DNA from: Clostridia bacterium
GTDB taxonomy: Bacteria > Bacillota > Clostridia > Lutisporales > Lutisporaceae
Direction: 5' to 3'
NCBI GenBank assembly: GCA_029238945.1
Contig: JAQZBM010000004.1
Coordinates: forward strand, 1-32,214
Length of the DNA stretch: 32,214 nt
Of this stretch, positions 14,905-23,571 are shown one piece after another. Each line of letters opens with the position of its first letter. The stretch's first letter is position 1. Below the pieces are notes generated by a model. The model saw only the letters and a list, made by a program, of their open reading frames with translations. It did no database searches and was not told the DNA's origin. A program made the translations under genes and the position numbers.

Positions 14905-16146
14905 TTATGAATTATACACTTCCAAATCCAACTCTTTCTCACTGTTTGATACTACTACTGTGCCTACCGCATCGCCGGTTACATTTACTACTGTGCGGCA
15001 CATATCAATCAGTCGGTCTACAGAAAGGACAATAGCTATTCCCTCCAGAGGAATACCAACCTGCTGCAGCACCATAGCCAGCATTACAATACCTGCACCG
15101 GGAACACCAGCTGTACCGATAGATGCAAGGGTAGCAGTGAGTATTATCATAAGCTGCTGCTGGAGGGACAAATCAAGTCCAAATATCTGAGCGATGAATA
15201 CGGCTGCAACACCCTGCATGATAGCTGTTCCATCCATATTGACTGTTGCACCCAGCGGAATGGTGAAGCTTGTGATGGACTCAGGAACTCCCAGCCTTTT
15301 GTGACAGACATCCATGTTTACCGGTATGGTCGCGTTGCTGCTGGAGGTACTGAAGGCAACTATCATGACACTCCAATACTTCTTGAAGAACTTCAAGGGA
15401 TTGACCTTGCCAAGGAACTTCAAAGCAGAGCCATAGACCAGCAGAACCTGCAGAAGAAGCACGATTAAAATGGTGACAGTGTATTTAATGAGAGGCAGAA
15501 GAACCTCCAAGCCCTGGGATATGAATACCTTTGATATTAAGGCGAAAACGCCGTATGGAGCTGTCAGCATAATGATGCCGATTATCTTTATCATGATTTC
15601 GTTTATATGGCTAATCGTATTAAGAAGCGGTTTTACACGTTCGCCTATCAGAGTAAGGCACACACCGAATATTATGGCAAAAACTATAATTTGTAGCATT
15701 TCTCCCTTTACCAATGACTCAATAGGATTGGTCGGAATCATATTGACAAACACATCCATGATAAAAGGAGCCTCAGCGGCTTTATATTCTGTAGGCAGAG
15801 TAAGATTCAGGCCTAAACCGGGGTTTACCATGTTGGCGAATATCAGGGCTATAGTGACTGCAAAGGCTGTGGTCAGCAGATAGTAGACCATAATCTTGCC
15901 GCCGACTCTGCCTAGCTTTTTTACATCTCCGATGCTTGCCGCACCGCAGATTAGGGAGCAGAGCACCAATGGAACCACAATCATTTTAATTCCTCTTAAG
16001 AATATGCTGCCAACCGGATTCAGAATCCACTTTATGAGAAAATCATTCAGTCCGGCTGGAAAAAACGCATGAGCTATGAGCCCGAAGATAATACCGGATA
16101 TTAAAGCTATGAGTACCTTATTGGCCAGAGATGCCTTATTCTTCAT
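14905..16146 (-). CDS. dicarboxylate/amino acid:cation symporter (DAACS family)
   Basis: A 413-residue membrane transporter of the glutamate-transporter fold (GltP/GltPh type). It has the serine-rich hairpin STSSSNATIP (266-275), NMDGTAI (303-309) in helix 7 and GVPGAG (347-352) in the second hairpin. Helix 8 has DMCRTVVNVTGD (381-392). Arg384 sits where GltPh Arg397 binds the side-chain carboxylate, so an acidic substrate (glutamate, aspartate or a C4-dicarboxylate) is likely. AAAGGAGGT precedes the ATG. It is transcribed alone, divergent from sipL. Glutamate import or export would fit the histidine-to-glutamate pathway nearby, which is inference. Confidence 0.92.
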   Translation of the reverse strand: MKNKASLANKVLIALISGIIFGLIAHAFFPAGLNDFLIKWILNPVGSIFLRGIKMIVVPLVLCSLICGAASIGDVKKLGRVGGKIMVYYLLTTAFAVTIALIFANMVNPGLGLNLTLPTEYKAAEAPFIMDVFVNMIPTNPIESLVKGEMLQIIVFAIIFGVCLTLIGERVKPLLNTISHINEIMIKIIGIIMLTAPYGVFALISKVFISQGLEVLLPLIKYTVTILIVLLLQVLLVYGSALKFLGKVNPLKFFKKYWSVMIVAFSTSSSNATIPVNMDVCHKRLGVPESITSFTIPLGATVNMDGTAIMQGVAAVFIAQIFGLDLSLQQQLMIILTATLASIGTAGVPGAGIVMLAMVLQQVGIPLEGIAIVLSVDRLIDMCRTVVNVTGDAVGTVVVSNSEKELDLEVYNS

Positions 16147-16288
16147 ATAGATACCTCCTTTATAAATTTGTACTATATATATTAAAAAAACTTAGAAAAA
16201 ATAACATACTGCATGAGAAGGAGAAATATAAATTATATAGCTATCGAAATGACCTTTACATCCGGGTACTGCTGCTGAAATTATTAGC

Positions 16289-16314
16289 ATAATTTCTGTC
16301 TCGTCTCATATACA
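16289..16314 (+). promoter_or_regulatory. candidate sigma-E promoter for sipL
   Basis: ATA at 16289-16291 and CATATACA at 16307-16314, 15 bases apart, about 40 bases before the gene. This resembles the sigma-E pattern (ATA ... CATACAnT), with imperfect spacing. sipL is a mother-cell sporulation gene. Confidence 0.4.
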
Positions 16315-16351
16315 TTTATAGAAACAAACTATATATAGGAGGGGGAATCTC

Positions 16352-17929
16352 ATGCCACTCGAACTAATAAAGAACCCTTTAAAGGTTTGCAGAATAGTTG
16401 GCGAAAACGTATACAGCAAGGTAGTTGAGGAAGATATAAATGTACCGGATGTAAATCCGGATGTGTACAAAATACTTGCTCCGACAGCTGCCGTATTGAT
16501 AAAGGACTGCGAGGTTCTATCAGACAAAGTACTTGTAAATGGTCAGGTAATGATTAACATACTTTATGAAGCAGACATGGAAGGTAAGCCGATGCACAGT
16601 ATGGAAATGCCTTTAAACCTGTCTATAGCTATTGATATGCCGGGCGTAAAGCCGAAAATGAAGGAATTTGTAGAGCCCATTGTACAACATATGGACTGTT
16701 CAATAATCAACTCAAGAAAGCTGAACCTGAAAGGGATAATAGACTTTATCTGCAAGATAGAAGAGCTTTTTGATCTGGAGCTGGCTTCTGATGTAAGAGG
16801 TCTGCCGGACATTCAGATACTTCGAGAGCCATGCAAGGCAAAGCAAGTGGTTTCATACAACAGAGATCAATACAACATTACAGATAAGCTTATAATATCT
16901 CCTGAGGATCCTGCAGTTCAAAGGATTCTTAAGTCAAACTACAAGGTATTGCTTAAGGATGATAAGATTAGCGACGGCAAGGTAGAGCTGTCCGGCTTGA
17001 TAGGAATCAATGTGCTGTATTCCGGAGATGACGAAGAAAACACAATTAAATATCTGGAGTTTGAGATACCCTTTAACCAATACATAGAGGTTCCTGCTGC
17101 AGAAAGAAATATGGACTGTGTAACTGAGGCAGCTCCGGGACAGTTCTATATAGAAGCAGTAGAAAATGATGAAGGTCAGAAGAAGATACTGACAGTAGAA
17201 GCAGCTATAAATGTCAGCACCAAGGTTTACAGGGATACAGAGGAAGAGGCTGTGATAGATGCTTACAGTCCGACAAACGTGATTGAGATGACCAAGGATA
17301 CAGTTAAAATGAATGAATTTGTCGGCAAGGGTCATTCCAACACAGTACTGAAGGAAAGTATATCCATAGGCCATGGAGATCCTGAAATTGAAAAGGTATG
17401 CTATGTAAATGCAGTTCCTGTTGTCAACGAATTGAAGATACTTGATGACAGAGTTATGGTTGAAGGTGTTTTGGAGACAGATGCCATATATATGTCTTCC
17501 TTCAGCGGCGAACCGACCTGCAGTCTGAAGGACCAGGTTCCTTTCAGACATTATGTTGATATACCCGGACTCAGACTTGGCATGCAGTGTGAGGTTAAAT
17601 GCAGCATTGACAGTCTGACCTTCTCGCCAATGAACAGCACCATGATTGAGGTCAGAGTGGTATTGGGAGTATCAGCCAGCGCTTACAAGCAAACTGATAA
17701 GAGAATCGTAAATAAGATTGAAGAGGTAGAGGGAATTACTCTGGATCAAAGCAGAATTCCGGCAGTAACAATCTATCTGGTTCAAAAGGGCGATACTCTT
17801 TGGAGCATAGCGAAGAGATACAACACTACAGTAGATGCTCTGGTGAAGCTGAATGCCATAGAGAACCCAAGCAAGATAACACAAGGCATGCAGATTATGA
17901 TACTGAAGAATGTAAGAGCAAGCAAATAA
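16352..17929 (+). CDS. sipL: SipL-like spore coat morphogenesis protein (SPOCS/DUF3794 repeats plus LysM)
   Basis: A 525-residue protein with repeated SPOCS (DUF3794) domains over about residues 1-465 and one C-terminal LysM domain (about 475-519: VQKGDTLWSIAKRY ... NPSKITQGMQI). This architecture and length match Clostridioides difficile SipL. There SipL binds the ATPase SpoIVA through its LysM domain and holds the coat on the forespore surface. No signal peptide is present, as expected for a mother-cell cytosolic protein. GGAGGGGG precedes the ATG. A terminator follows, then ispE. Other DUF3794/LysM proteins exist in Clostridia, so the one-to-one match should be checked by tree. Confidence 0.85.
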   Translation: MPLELIKNPLKVCRIVGENVYSKVVEEDINVPDVNPDVYKILAPTAAVLIKDCEVLSDKVLVNGQVMINILYEADMEGKPMHSMEMPLNLSIAIDMPGVKPKMKEFVEPIVQHMDCSIINSRKLNLKGIIDFICKIEELFDLELASDVRGLPDIQILREPCKAKQVVSYNRDQYNITDKLIISPEDPAVQRILKSNYKVLLKDDKISDGKVELSGLIGINVLYSGDDEENTIKYLEFEIPFNQYIEVPAAERNMDCVTEAAPGQFYIEAVENDEGQKKILTVEAAINVSTKVYRDTEEEAVIDAYSPTNVIEMTKDTVKMNEFVGKGHSNTVLKESISIGHGDPEIEKVCYVNAVPVVNELKILDDRVMVEGVLETDAIYMSSFSGEPTCSLKDQVPFRHYVDIPGLRLGMQCEVKCSIDSLTFSPMNSTMIEVRVVLGVSASAYKQTDKRIVNKIEEVEGITLDQSRIPAVTIYLVQKGDTLWSIAKRYNTTVDALVKLNAIENPSKITQGMQIMILKNVRASK

Positions 17930-17951
17930 ACACATCAGACATGTGAAATTG

Positions 17952-17975
17952 GCGGAAGTGAAAACTTCCGCTTTT
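17952..17975 (+). terminator. rho-independent terminator of sipL
   Basis: 8-bp perfect stem (GCGGAAGT with ACTTCCGC), loop GAAA, then TTTT. Confidence 0.85.
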
Positions 17976-18036
17976 CTATTTCCAAAAAATATAATACAAT
18001 GGAAATAAAGAAATTCAAAGGCTGGAGAGTGAAAAC

Positions 18037-18900
18037 ATGACTTATGAAGTCAAAGCCCCTGCAAAGATTAATCTTGCACTGGACGTTCTAAGAAAAAGAC
18101 CGGATGGTTACCATGATGTATCAATGATTATGCAGACTATTGCTCTCTATGATACTATAACTGTTAAAAGCACATGGGATGGTATAAAGATTACCTCCAA
18201 TTCTTCAAAGATACCATTAAATGAATCAAACATAGCATATAAGGCTGCTCATTATCTAAGCACCAAATACAACGTAAAAAGAGGAGCCAATATTCATATA
18301 GAGAAAAGAATACCCGTGGCGGCAGGCTTGGCGGGCGGAAGCACAGACGCTGCGGCAGTGCTGAAGCTTCTTAACAAGGCCTGGGATTTAAAGCTGTCCA
18401 AGACAGAACTGATGGATGCCGGTAGAAAGCTGGGAGCGGACGTTCCCTTCTGCATACAAGGAGGAACCTGTCTTGCTGAAGGCTTAGGGGAAAGACTCAC
18501 CGTCATAAAAAGCATCCCTGACTGCCACATACTGCTGGCAAAGCCAAGTGTAGGGGTATCCACCAAGGAGGTCTACCAGAGCTTAAGGCTTGATGAAATA
18601 AAAGAAAGACCTGATATAGCAGGTATGATGAAGGCAATTGATGAGCAAAATCTTACTGGTATATGCAGCAAAATGGGCAATGTTCTGGAGACTGTAACCA
18701 CCAAGCTGCACCCGATAATCCCGGAGCTTAAGCAAAGGCTTTTGGAATACGGTGCAATAGGCAGCCTGATGAGCGGAAGCGGACCGACGGTCTTTGGAAT
18801 ATTCTCTGATATGTCTGCAGCTTATGGCGCATATGATAATATAAAGACTTTGGTCAACGAGGTCTTTGTAGTCAAGACCTTTGACGGGAGGGATGAATAA
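18037..18900 (+). CDS. ispE: 4-diphosphocytidyl-2-C-methyl-D-erythritol kinase
   Basis: A 287-residue GHMP kinase of the non-mevalonate (MEP) isoprenoid pathway. It phosphorylates the 2-hydroxyl of CDP-methylerythritol. The N-terminal APAKINLAL (7-15) and PDGYH (22-26) are IspE signatures. The GHMP ATP loop PVAAGLAGGSTDAAAVL lies at 93-109, and the C-terminal MSGSGPTVFG motif is present. Its stop codon overlaps the start of the GntR gene by one base (TAATG), so the two are translationally coupled. The gene order sipL-ispE-GntR has, to my recollection, a counterpart in C. difficile. Confidence 0.96.
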   Translation: MTYEVKAPAKINLALDVLRKRPDGYHDVSMIMQTIALYDTITVKSTWDGIKITSNSSKIPLNESNIAYKAAHYLSTKYNVKRGANIHIEKRIPVAAGLAGGSTDAAAVLKLLNKAWDLKLSKTELMDAGRKLGADVPFCIQGGTCLAEGLGERLTVIKSIPDCHILLAKPSVGVSTKEVYQSLRLDEIKERPDIAGMMKAIDEQNLTGICSKMGNVLETVTTKLHPIIPELKQRLLEYGAIGSLMSGSGPTVFGIFSDMSAAYGAYDNIKTLVNEVFVVKTFDGRDE

Positions 18901-19577
18901 TGGATAAGGATGTTTTTGAAATAAAACTGGACCAGTATAAACCTCTAAGAGAGATTGTATTTGAAACTATTCGCAATGCTATAATATCAGGTGATCTGAA
19001 GCCCGGTGAGAGGCTTATGGAGGTACAGGTGGCTGAAAGACTTGGAGTCAGCAGGACTCCTGTCAGAGAAGCTATAAGAAAGCTGGAGCTTGAAGGCTTG
19101 GTGATAATGCTTCCAAGGAAGGGTGCATTTGTGGCAGACCTATCGGTTAAGGATTTGACAGAGGTTATGGAGATTAGGGCTGCACTGGAGGGCTTGGCTG
19201 CAGGTCTTGCTTCCATCAGAATAGATGATGCAGAAATTGAAGAGCTGGAGGTGGCAGCTCATGAGTTCCATAAGGCCATAGAAGAAAATGTTGAGGAGCT
19301 TATACAAAGGGATGTAGAGTTTCATGAAGCAATGTTCAGGGCAAGCAGGAACGAACGCCTTATACAGCTTAACAGCAATTTAAGGGAACAGGTGCAGAGA
19401 TTCAGGGAGCTATATCACAAGAAGGTGAACAAGTCCAAGGAAACAGCAAGAGAACACTATGAGATTGTGGAGGCTATATCAGAAAGAGATGTAAAAAAGG
19501 CAGAAAGACTGGCAAGGAATCATATAGAAAATGCAGAGAAGTCCATATTGAAAATGATGGAAAGCGAGAATGCATAG
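18900..19577 (+). CDS. GntR-family transcriptional regulator (FadR subfamily, FCD domain)
   Basis: A 225-residue cytoplasmic regulator. The N-terminal winged helix-turn-helix (about 10-75) has ERLGVSRTPVREAIRKLE at the recognition-helix region. An all-helical FCD ligand domain (about 82-215) follows; it contains the EIRAALEGLAAGLA start and the RDVEFHEAMFRAS segment with the metal-site Asp/His pattern. FCD regulators usually respond to small organic acids. It starts inside the ispE stop codon, with GGGAGGG upstream, so it is expressed with ispE. The ligand and target genes cannot be told from the sequence. Confidence 0.93.
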   Translation: MDKDVFEIKLDQYKPLREIVFETIRNAIISGDLKPGERLMEVQVAERLGVSRTPVREAIRKLELEGLVIMLPRKGAFVADLSVKDLTEVMEIRAALEGLAAGLASIRIDDAEIEELEVAAHEFHKAIEENVEELIQRDVEFHEAMFRASRNERLIQLNSNLREQVQRFRELYHKKVNKSKETAREHYEIVEAISERDVKKAERLARNHIENAEKSILKMMESENA

Positions 19578-19621
19578 TTTTTTACTTATCAGACAGTAAA
19601 GAAGGAAAGAAGGAAGTATAT

Positions 19622-20389
19622 ATGAATGTAATAGTACTTGCAGGGGACAAAAAGACAAACCCAAATGTAGCAGACAGCGGTATTCAGAATGAAACTGCTA
19701 TAAAAATTCACAACAAGGCACTTTTAAAGCTTAAGAACAAATATATGATAGAGTATATAATTGATACTCTGAGAAGCTCAAGCATGATTGATAAAATTGC
19801 AGTTGTAGGTCCCAAGGAGGAGCTAAGCTCTATATTGGGTAACAGGATTGACTACATTATTGAAGGTACTGATTCTATAGTAGAAAATGCACTTCTTGCT
19901 TTGGAGCATTTTGAGGGTGATTCTCAGGTGCTTATAGCTACCTCTGATATTCCGATGCTGACGGTAGAGGCCTTGGAGGACTTTATCCGGAAGTCACTGG
20001 ATGCGGAGGCGGACTTATGCTATTCTGTTGTTAATAAAAAGGTAAACGATAAGAAATATCCAGAGGTAAAGCGCACTTATGCAAGACTGTGGGAGGGACA
20101 GTTTACAGGAGGGAACATATTCCTGTTTAACCCTGCCGCAAAGGATAGATGCAAGGACTTTGTAGAGCAGATGCTGGAGTACAGGAAGAGCCCTGCTAAA
20201 ATGGCTATGGTGCTGGGCTTCGGCTTCCTGATAAGGCTGGCTTTGGGAGTTCTGACCATTAAAGCTGTTCAAAAGAAAAGCGAGAGACTTTTGGGCATCA
20301 AGGGTGCAGTTATAATATCGGAGTACCCTGAAGTCGGAAACGATGTAGACAAAATAAGCGACATACAGTTTGTAGAGAAGTATTTATAA
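19622..20389 (+). CDS. MobA-like nucleotidyltransferase family protein
   Basis: A 255-residue protein with a GT-A/NTP-transferase fold at the N-terminus: MNVIVLAGD, a basic KALLKLKNKYMIEYIIDTL segment (33-51) and TSDIPML, which carries the Asp of the metal site (about residues 103-109). The usual GG-x-S-x-R nucleotide loop is replaced by a longer, altered sequence after LAGD, so the donor nucleotide is uncertain. A GFGFLIRLALGVLTI segment near residue 200 is hydrophobic and may pack on or touch the membrane. It follows the GntR gene by 44 bases with GAAGGAAG before the ATG. The substrate is unknown; molybdenum-cofactor MobA itself is unlikely given the altered loop. Confidence 0.75.
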   Translation: MNVIVLAGDKKTNPNVADSGIQNETAIKIHNKALLKLKNKYMIEYIIDTLRSSSMIDKIAVVGPKEELSSILGNRIDYIIEGTDSIVENALLALEHFEGDSQVLIATSDIPMLTVEALEDFIRKSLDAEADLCYSVVNKKVNDKKYPEVKRTYARLWEGQFTGGNIFLFNPAAKDRCKDFVEQMLEYRKSPAKMAMVLGFGFLIRLALGVLTIKAVQKKSERLLGIKGAVIISEYPEVGNDVDKISDIQFVEKYL

Positions 20390-20441
20390 GCTTCGAAACA
20401 GGAATTATACATACATATATAATAGGTTACAGCTGCTGCGA

Positions 20442-20466
20442 GTAGGGCTGGCCTATGTGCAAGCCC
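20442..20466 (+). repeat. GTAGGG palindromic repeat, copy 7 (degenerate)
   Basis: GTAGGGCTGG with the shared loop core CCTATGTG, closed by AGCCCG. Only five pairs remain in the stem. Confidence 0.5.
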
Positions 20467-20506
20467 GCATAATTAACAATCTCATATTTAAATAGTAAGG
20501 ATATAA

Positions 20507-20533
20507 CCCGGTACATAATGTGCCGGGCTTTTT
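20507..20533 (+). terminator. rho-independent terminator before the ger operon
   Basis: 8-bp stem (20507-20514 with 20520-20527, one G-T pair), five-base loop, then CTTTTT. Apart from this and a repeat, the 241-base gap 20390-20630 shows no gene, and I find no convincing sigma-G promoter in it. Confidence 0.8.
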
Positions 20534-20630
20534 GTTTTCTCAAAAATACTCAATAATGTATATCTTATAACATTGTTGCAAAAAATAGCATATCAGATGA
20601 ATGCACCAAATTTCCGGAGGAGTTGGTTTG

Positions 20631-20837
20631 ATGATAGAAGCCATTATAAGAAATTTACAGAATTTTTATGATACCAGTGTCTTCTTTGCAATCTTGATAA
20701 TAGGCTTATTTCTGATTTTCTGGGATTACCCGATTTTTAAAAGCCTTAAATATAAAAGAGATGCTGCGGTTACTATGGCTATGGGGGTATTGCACCTTAT
20801 AGCTCCTTTTATACTTTATGCAATCTCAAAGCTTTAG
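20631..20837 (+). CDS. small two-helix membrane protein of the ger operon
   Basis: A 68-residue protein. I choose ATG 20631, with GGAGGAG eight to ten bases upstream. Two hydrophobic segments (about 20-34 and 50-66) flank a short charged loop with SLKYKRDAA, so it should be a hairpin membrane protein. It lies 30 bases upstream of gerA on the same strand. Some GerA-type operons in Bacillus carry a small two-helix 'D' gene that modulates germinant-receptor function. This protein has the right size, topology and position to be such a subunit, though I cannot show homology from sequence alone. Confidence 0.7.
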   Translation: MIEAIIRNLQNFYDTSVFFAILIIGLFLIFWDYPIFKSLKYKRDAAVTMAMGVLHLIAPFILYAISKL

Positions 20838-20867
20838 CTGCTTAAAACCTGATTTGGAGGTAGACTG

Positions 20868-22475
20868 ATGGGACTGTTCACTAGAAGAAAAAAGGCTGAG
20901 AAAACAAAGAATGAGAACTATAAAATAAAAAGCACTACCAGTCTGGATGAAAACCTTAAGAAGATAAGAACGATTCTAAAGGACTGCGATGATGTAATCT
21001 ACAAGGAATTCAGAGTAGGTGCGAAGCAGGACCTTGAATTTGCACTTATCTTTACGGACGGATTGGCAAACAAGGAATTCATCAATGAATCTGTGCTGGC
21101 TGACTTGATGTACCATGCAAGAGAGATTCCGCCGGATGCACCGGAGTTGGGCAATGAGCTTTTTAACCTGGTTAAATACGGCTCCATACCGACTCCTGAG
21201 CTTAAGGAAATTGACAACCTTGATGATGCAGTGCTTGCCGTACTTATAGGCGACGCGGTGCTGCTGATAAATGGAACTGCTAAGATACTTGTCTTGGGAG
21301 TGAAGGGCTGGCCGGCAAGAGGTGTATCTGAACCCGGCACTGAGTCATCCGTTAAGGGTCCCAGGGATGGATTTACAGAGACCTATAGGTTCAACAGCGC
21401 ACTGGTAAGAAGACGCATAAGAGACCCCAGACTAAAGCTTAAGCAAATGCAGGTAGGACGAAGAAGCACTACTGATATAGGCATATTTTATATTGAGGAT
21501 ATAGCTCAGACGGAGCTTGTGGAAGAAGTGCAGCGAAGACTCAAGACCATAGACATTGACGGCTTGCTTGACAGTAATTATCTTGAGGAACTGATAGAGG
21601 ACAATCCCTACTCACTTTTCCCACAGATGAAGGCTACAGAGCGGCCTGACAAGGTGGCAGCGGCTTTATTTCAAGGCAAGGTGGCAATAATGATGGACAA
21701 TACACCCTTTGCGCTTATAGCACCGGCTACCTTCAACAGCTTCTTCCATGCATCTGAGGACCACTACATAAGATGGATTCCTGCAACTGTACTGCGGATA
21801 ATGAGATTTGTAGCAGGTACCCTGTCCCTGGTTATGCCGGCCTTGTATATAGCGGTAACCTCCTATCATCCGGGCATACTTCCCTCTGAGCTTGTGCTCT
21901 CCATAGCGGCAGCACGAGAGGGAGTTCCCTTCCCGGCAGTAGTAGAAGCCCTTATAATGGAGCTTACCTTTGAGCTGTTGAGGGAGGCAAGTGTACGGCT
22001 ACCTATCTTGGTCGGCGGAGTTGTAGGCATAGTAGGAGGTCTTGTAATAGGCCAGGCTGCGGTAGAAGCGGGCATAGTCAGTCCGATTATGGTAATAATT
22101 GTTGCTGTTACTGCCATTTCATCCTTCTCTATACCGGACTATACATTTTCCAATGCTTTCAGATTATTCAGGTTCCTGCTGATATTTGCCTCAGGCTTCT
22201 TAGGCTTATACGGCATAATATTGGGACTGCTTCTAATGCTTGGACACCTGGTCAGGCTGAAGAGCTTTGGGATGCCGTACCTATCACCCTTTGTATCCCT
22301 TACCCCCAGTGATTTGAAGGATACCTTGGTCAGACTGCCTATTTTTATGATGAGAAGACGTCCCTTGGGAGTGGCCAATGACAAGATAAGATTAAATAAC
22401 AATAGAAGCGAGATATACAATAGTAAGGACAAAAAAGACGAGAGTCAGGGGGCTGACAAGCATGATAAGAAATAA
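20868..22475 (+). CDS. spore germination receptor A subunit (GerA/SpoVAF family)
   Basis: A 535-residue inner-spore-membrane protein. It has a soluble N-terminal region (about 1-290) with the DIGIFYIEDIA and NPYSLFPQ-type GerA motifs, then five or so hydrophobic segments between about 290 and 470 and a charged C-terminal tail. A subunits combine with B and C to sense nutrient germinants. GGAGG lies six bases before the ATG. The next gene starts 14 bases inside its 3' end, so A, B and C are translationally coupled. The germinant cannot be predicted. Confidence 0.95.
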   Translation: MGLFTRRKKAEKTKNENYKIKSTTSLDENLKKIRTILKDCDDVIYKEFRVGAKQDLEFALIFTDGLANKEFINESVLADLMYHAREIPPDAPELGNELFNLVKYGSIPTPELKEIDNLDDAVLAVLIGDAVLLINGTAKILVLGVKGWPARGVSEPGTESSVKGPRDGFTETYRFNSALVRRRIRDPRLKLKQMQVGRRSTTDIGIFYIEDIAQTELVEEVQRRLKTIDIDGLLDSNYLEELIEDNPYSLFPQMKATERPDKVAAALFQGKVAIMMDNTPFALIAPATFNSFFHASEDHYIRWIPATVLRIMRFVAGTLSLVMPALYIAVTSYHPGILPSELVLSIAAAREGVPFPAVVEALIMELTFELLREASVRLPILVGGVVGIVGGLVIGQAAVEAGIVSPIMVIIVAVTAISSFSIPDYTFSNAFRLFRFLLIFASGFLGLYGIILGLLLMLGHLVRLKSFGMPYLSPFVSLTPSDLKDTLVRLPIFMMRRRPLGVANDKIRLNNNRSEIYNSKDKKDESQGADKHDKK

Positions 22476-23571
22476 TGATATGATTTCTCCCTATCAGCTT
22501 GCTATGATAGTCATTATGACTGTGATAGGAGTAGGTATATTCAATTTTGTACATATAGTAGCCAAATATGGCGGCAATGACGGCTGGCTGATAATAGGGA
22601 TATTGGGCTTGGTTCATATATTTGTGGGCTTGCTGCTGGTGAGATTAGGCCGCAGATTCCCGGGAAAGACCTTCCCTGAATATATACAGGAGATTATCGG
22701 AGTGATTCCCGGCAAAATTCTCGTACTTCTCATAGCCTCATATATAATGATAAATCTTGCCTATGAGATAAGGGAGTTCACAGAGGTAGCAAAGATGTTT
22801 CTTCTTCCCAGAACGCCCACGGAGATAATAATTTTCGCATTGATAGCAGTATGCGTATATGTAGTAAGAGGAGGGGTGGAATCAGTAGCGAGAATAGTGG
22901 AGATAACCTTTCCGCTGCTTTTCATACCTTTCTTTCTGGTACTGCTGCCCGGTCTTCCTGAGTTGGATTTATCAAATCTTCTGCCCCTTGTAAGCGATTT
23001 GGATATAAAATTTATGCGCATGATTCCACGCGTGCCCTTCGCTTTCCGAGGCATGGAATACATATTGTTTTACATGGGCTTCATGAAAAAGCCTGAGAAG
23101 GCATCAAAGTCAGTGACTTGGGCGCTGGTATTCATAACCTTCTTCTATGTAAGCATCTCAGTAATCTGCCTTAGCGCCTTTGGAGCAAAATCTGCTACCA
23201 AAGCCATATGGCCGCTGCTTATTTATATAAGAAATATTAACATTCCCGGCTTGTTTATTGAGCGTCTGGATGGAGTCATACTATCCATATGGGTAATAAC
23301 AATATTCACCACGGTAATAACGGGCTTCTTCATAGTTACATATTCCCTTTCCAAGGTTATAAACACAAAGGAGCATAAACAGTATGCTCTGCCTTTGCTG
23401 ATAGTGATATATTACCTGGCTCTCCAGCCTTCAGGCCTTGCAGAGCTGTATGAATGGGGCAGTTGGGGATTTAAGTATGTAAGCCCCATCTTCGTATATG
23501 GGGTACCAATTTTTGCACTGGTGATTGCAGCATTAAGACGGCAGGGGGTGAAAAGAGATGAGGAGTTTTAA
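22462..23571 (+). CDS. spore germination receptor B subunit (permease-like)
   Basis: A 369-residue integral membrane protein of the spore-germination permease family (amino acid/polyamine/organocation fold) with about ten hydrophobic helices. It starts ISPYQLAMIVIMTVIGVGIF, the typical first helix with its unwound Gly-rich stretch, where nutrient is thought to bind. It overlaps gerA and gerC by 14 bases at each end. The ribosome binding site is weak (CAGGGGG), in line with coupled translation. Confidence 0.94.
   Translation: MIRNNDMISPYQLAMIVIMTVIGVGIFNFVHIVAKYGGNDGWLIIGILGLVHIFVGLLLVRLGRRFPGKTFPEYIQEIIGVIPGKILVLLIASYIMINLAYEIREFTEVAKMFLLPRTPTEIIIFALIAVCVYVVRGGVESVARIVEITFPLLFIPFFLVLLPGLPELDLSNLLPLVSDLDIKFMRMIPRVPFAFRGMEYILFYMGFMKKPEKASKSVTWALVFITFFYVSISVICLSAFGAKSATKAIWPLLIYIRNINIPGLFIERLDGVILSIWVITIFTTVITGFFIVTYSLSKVINTKEHKQYALPLLIVIYYLALQPSGLAELYEWGSWGFKYVSPIFVYGVPIFALVIAALRRQGVKRDEEF

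Noticed and set aside
16934-17551. 205-residue minus-strand ORF inside sipL
   Set aside because: Antisense shadow of the SPOCS repeats, with Cys/Tyr-rich composition typical of chance frames.
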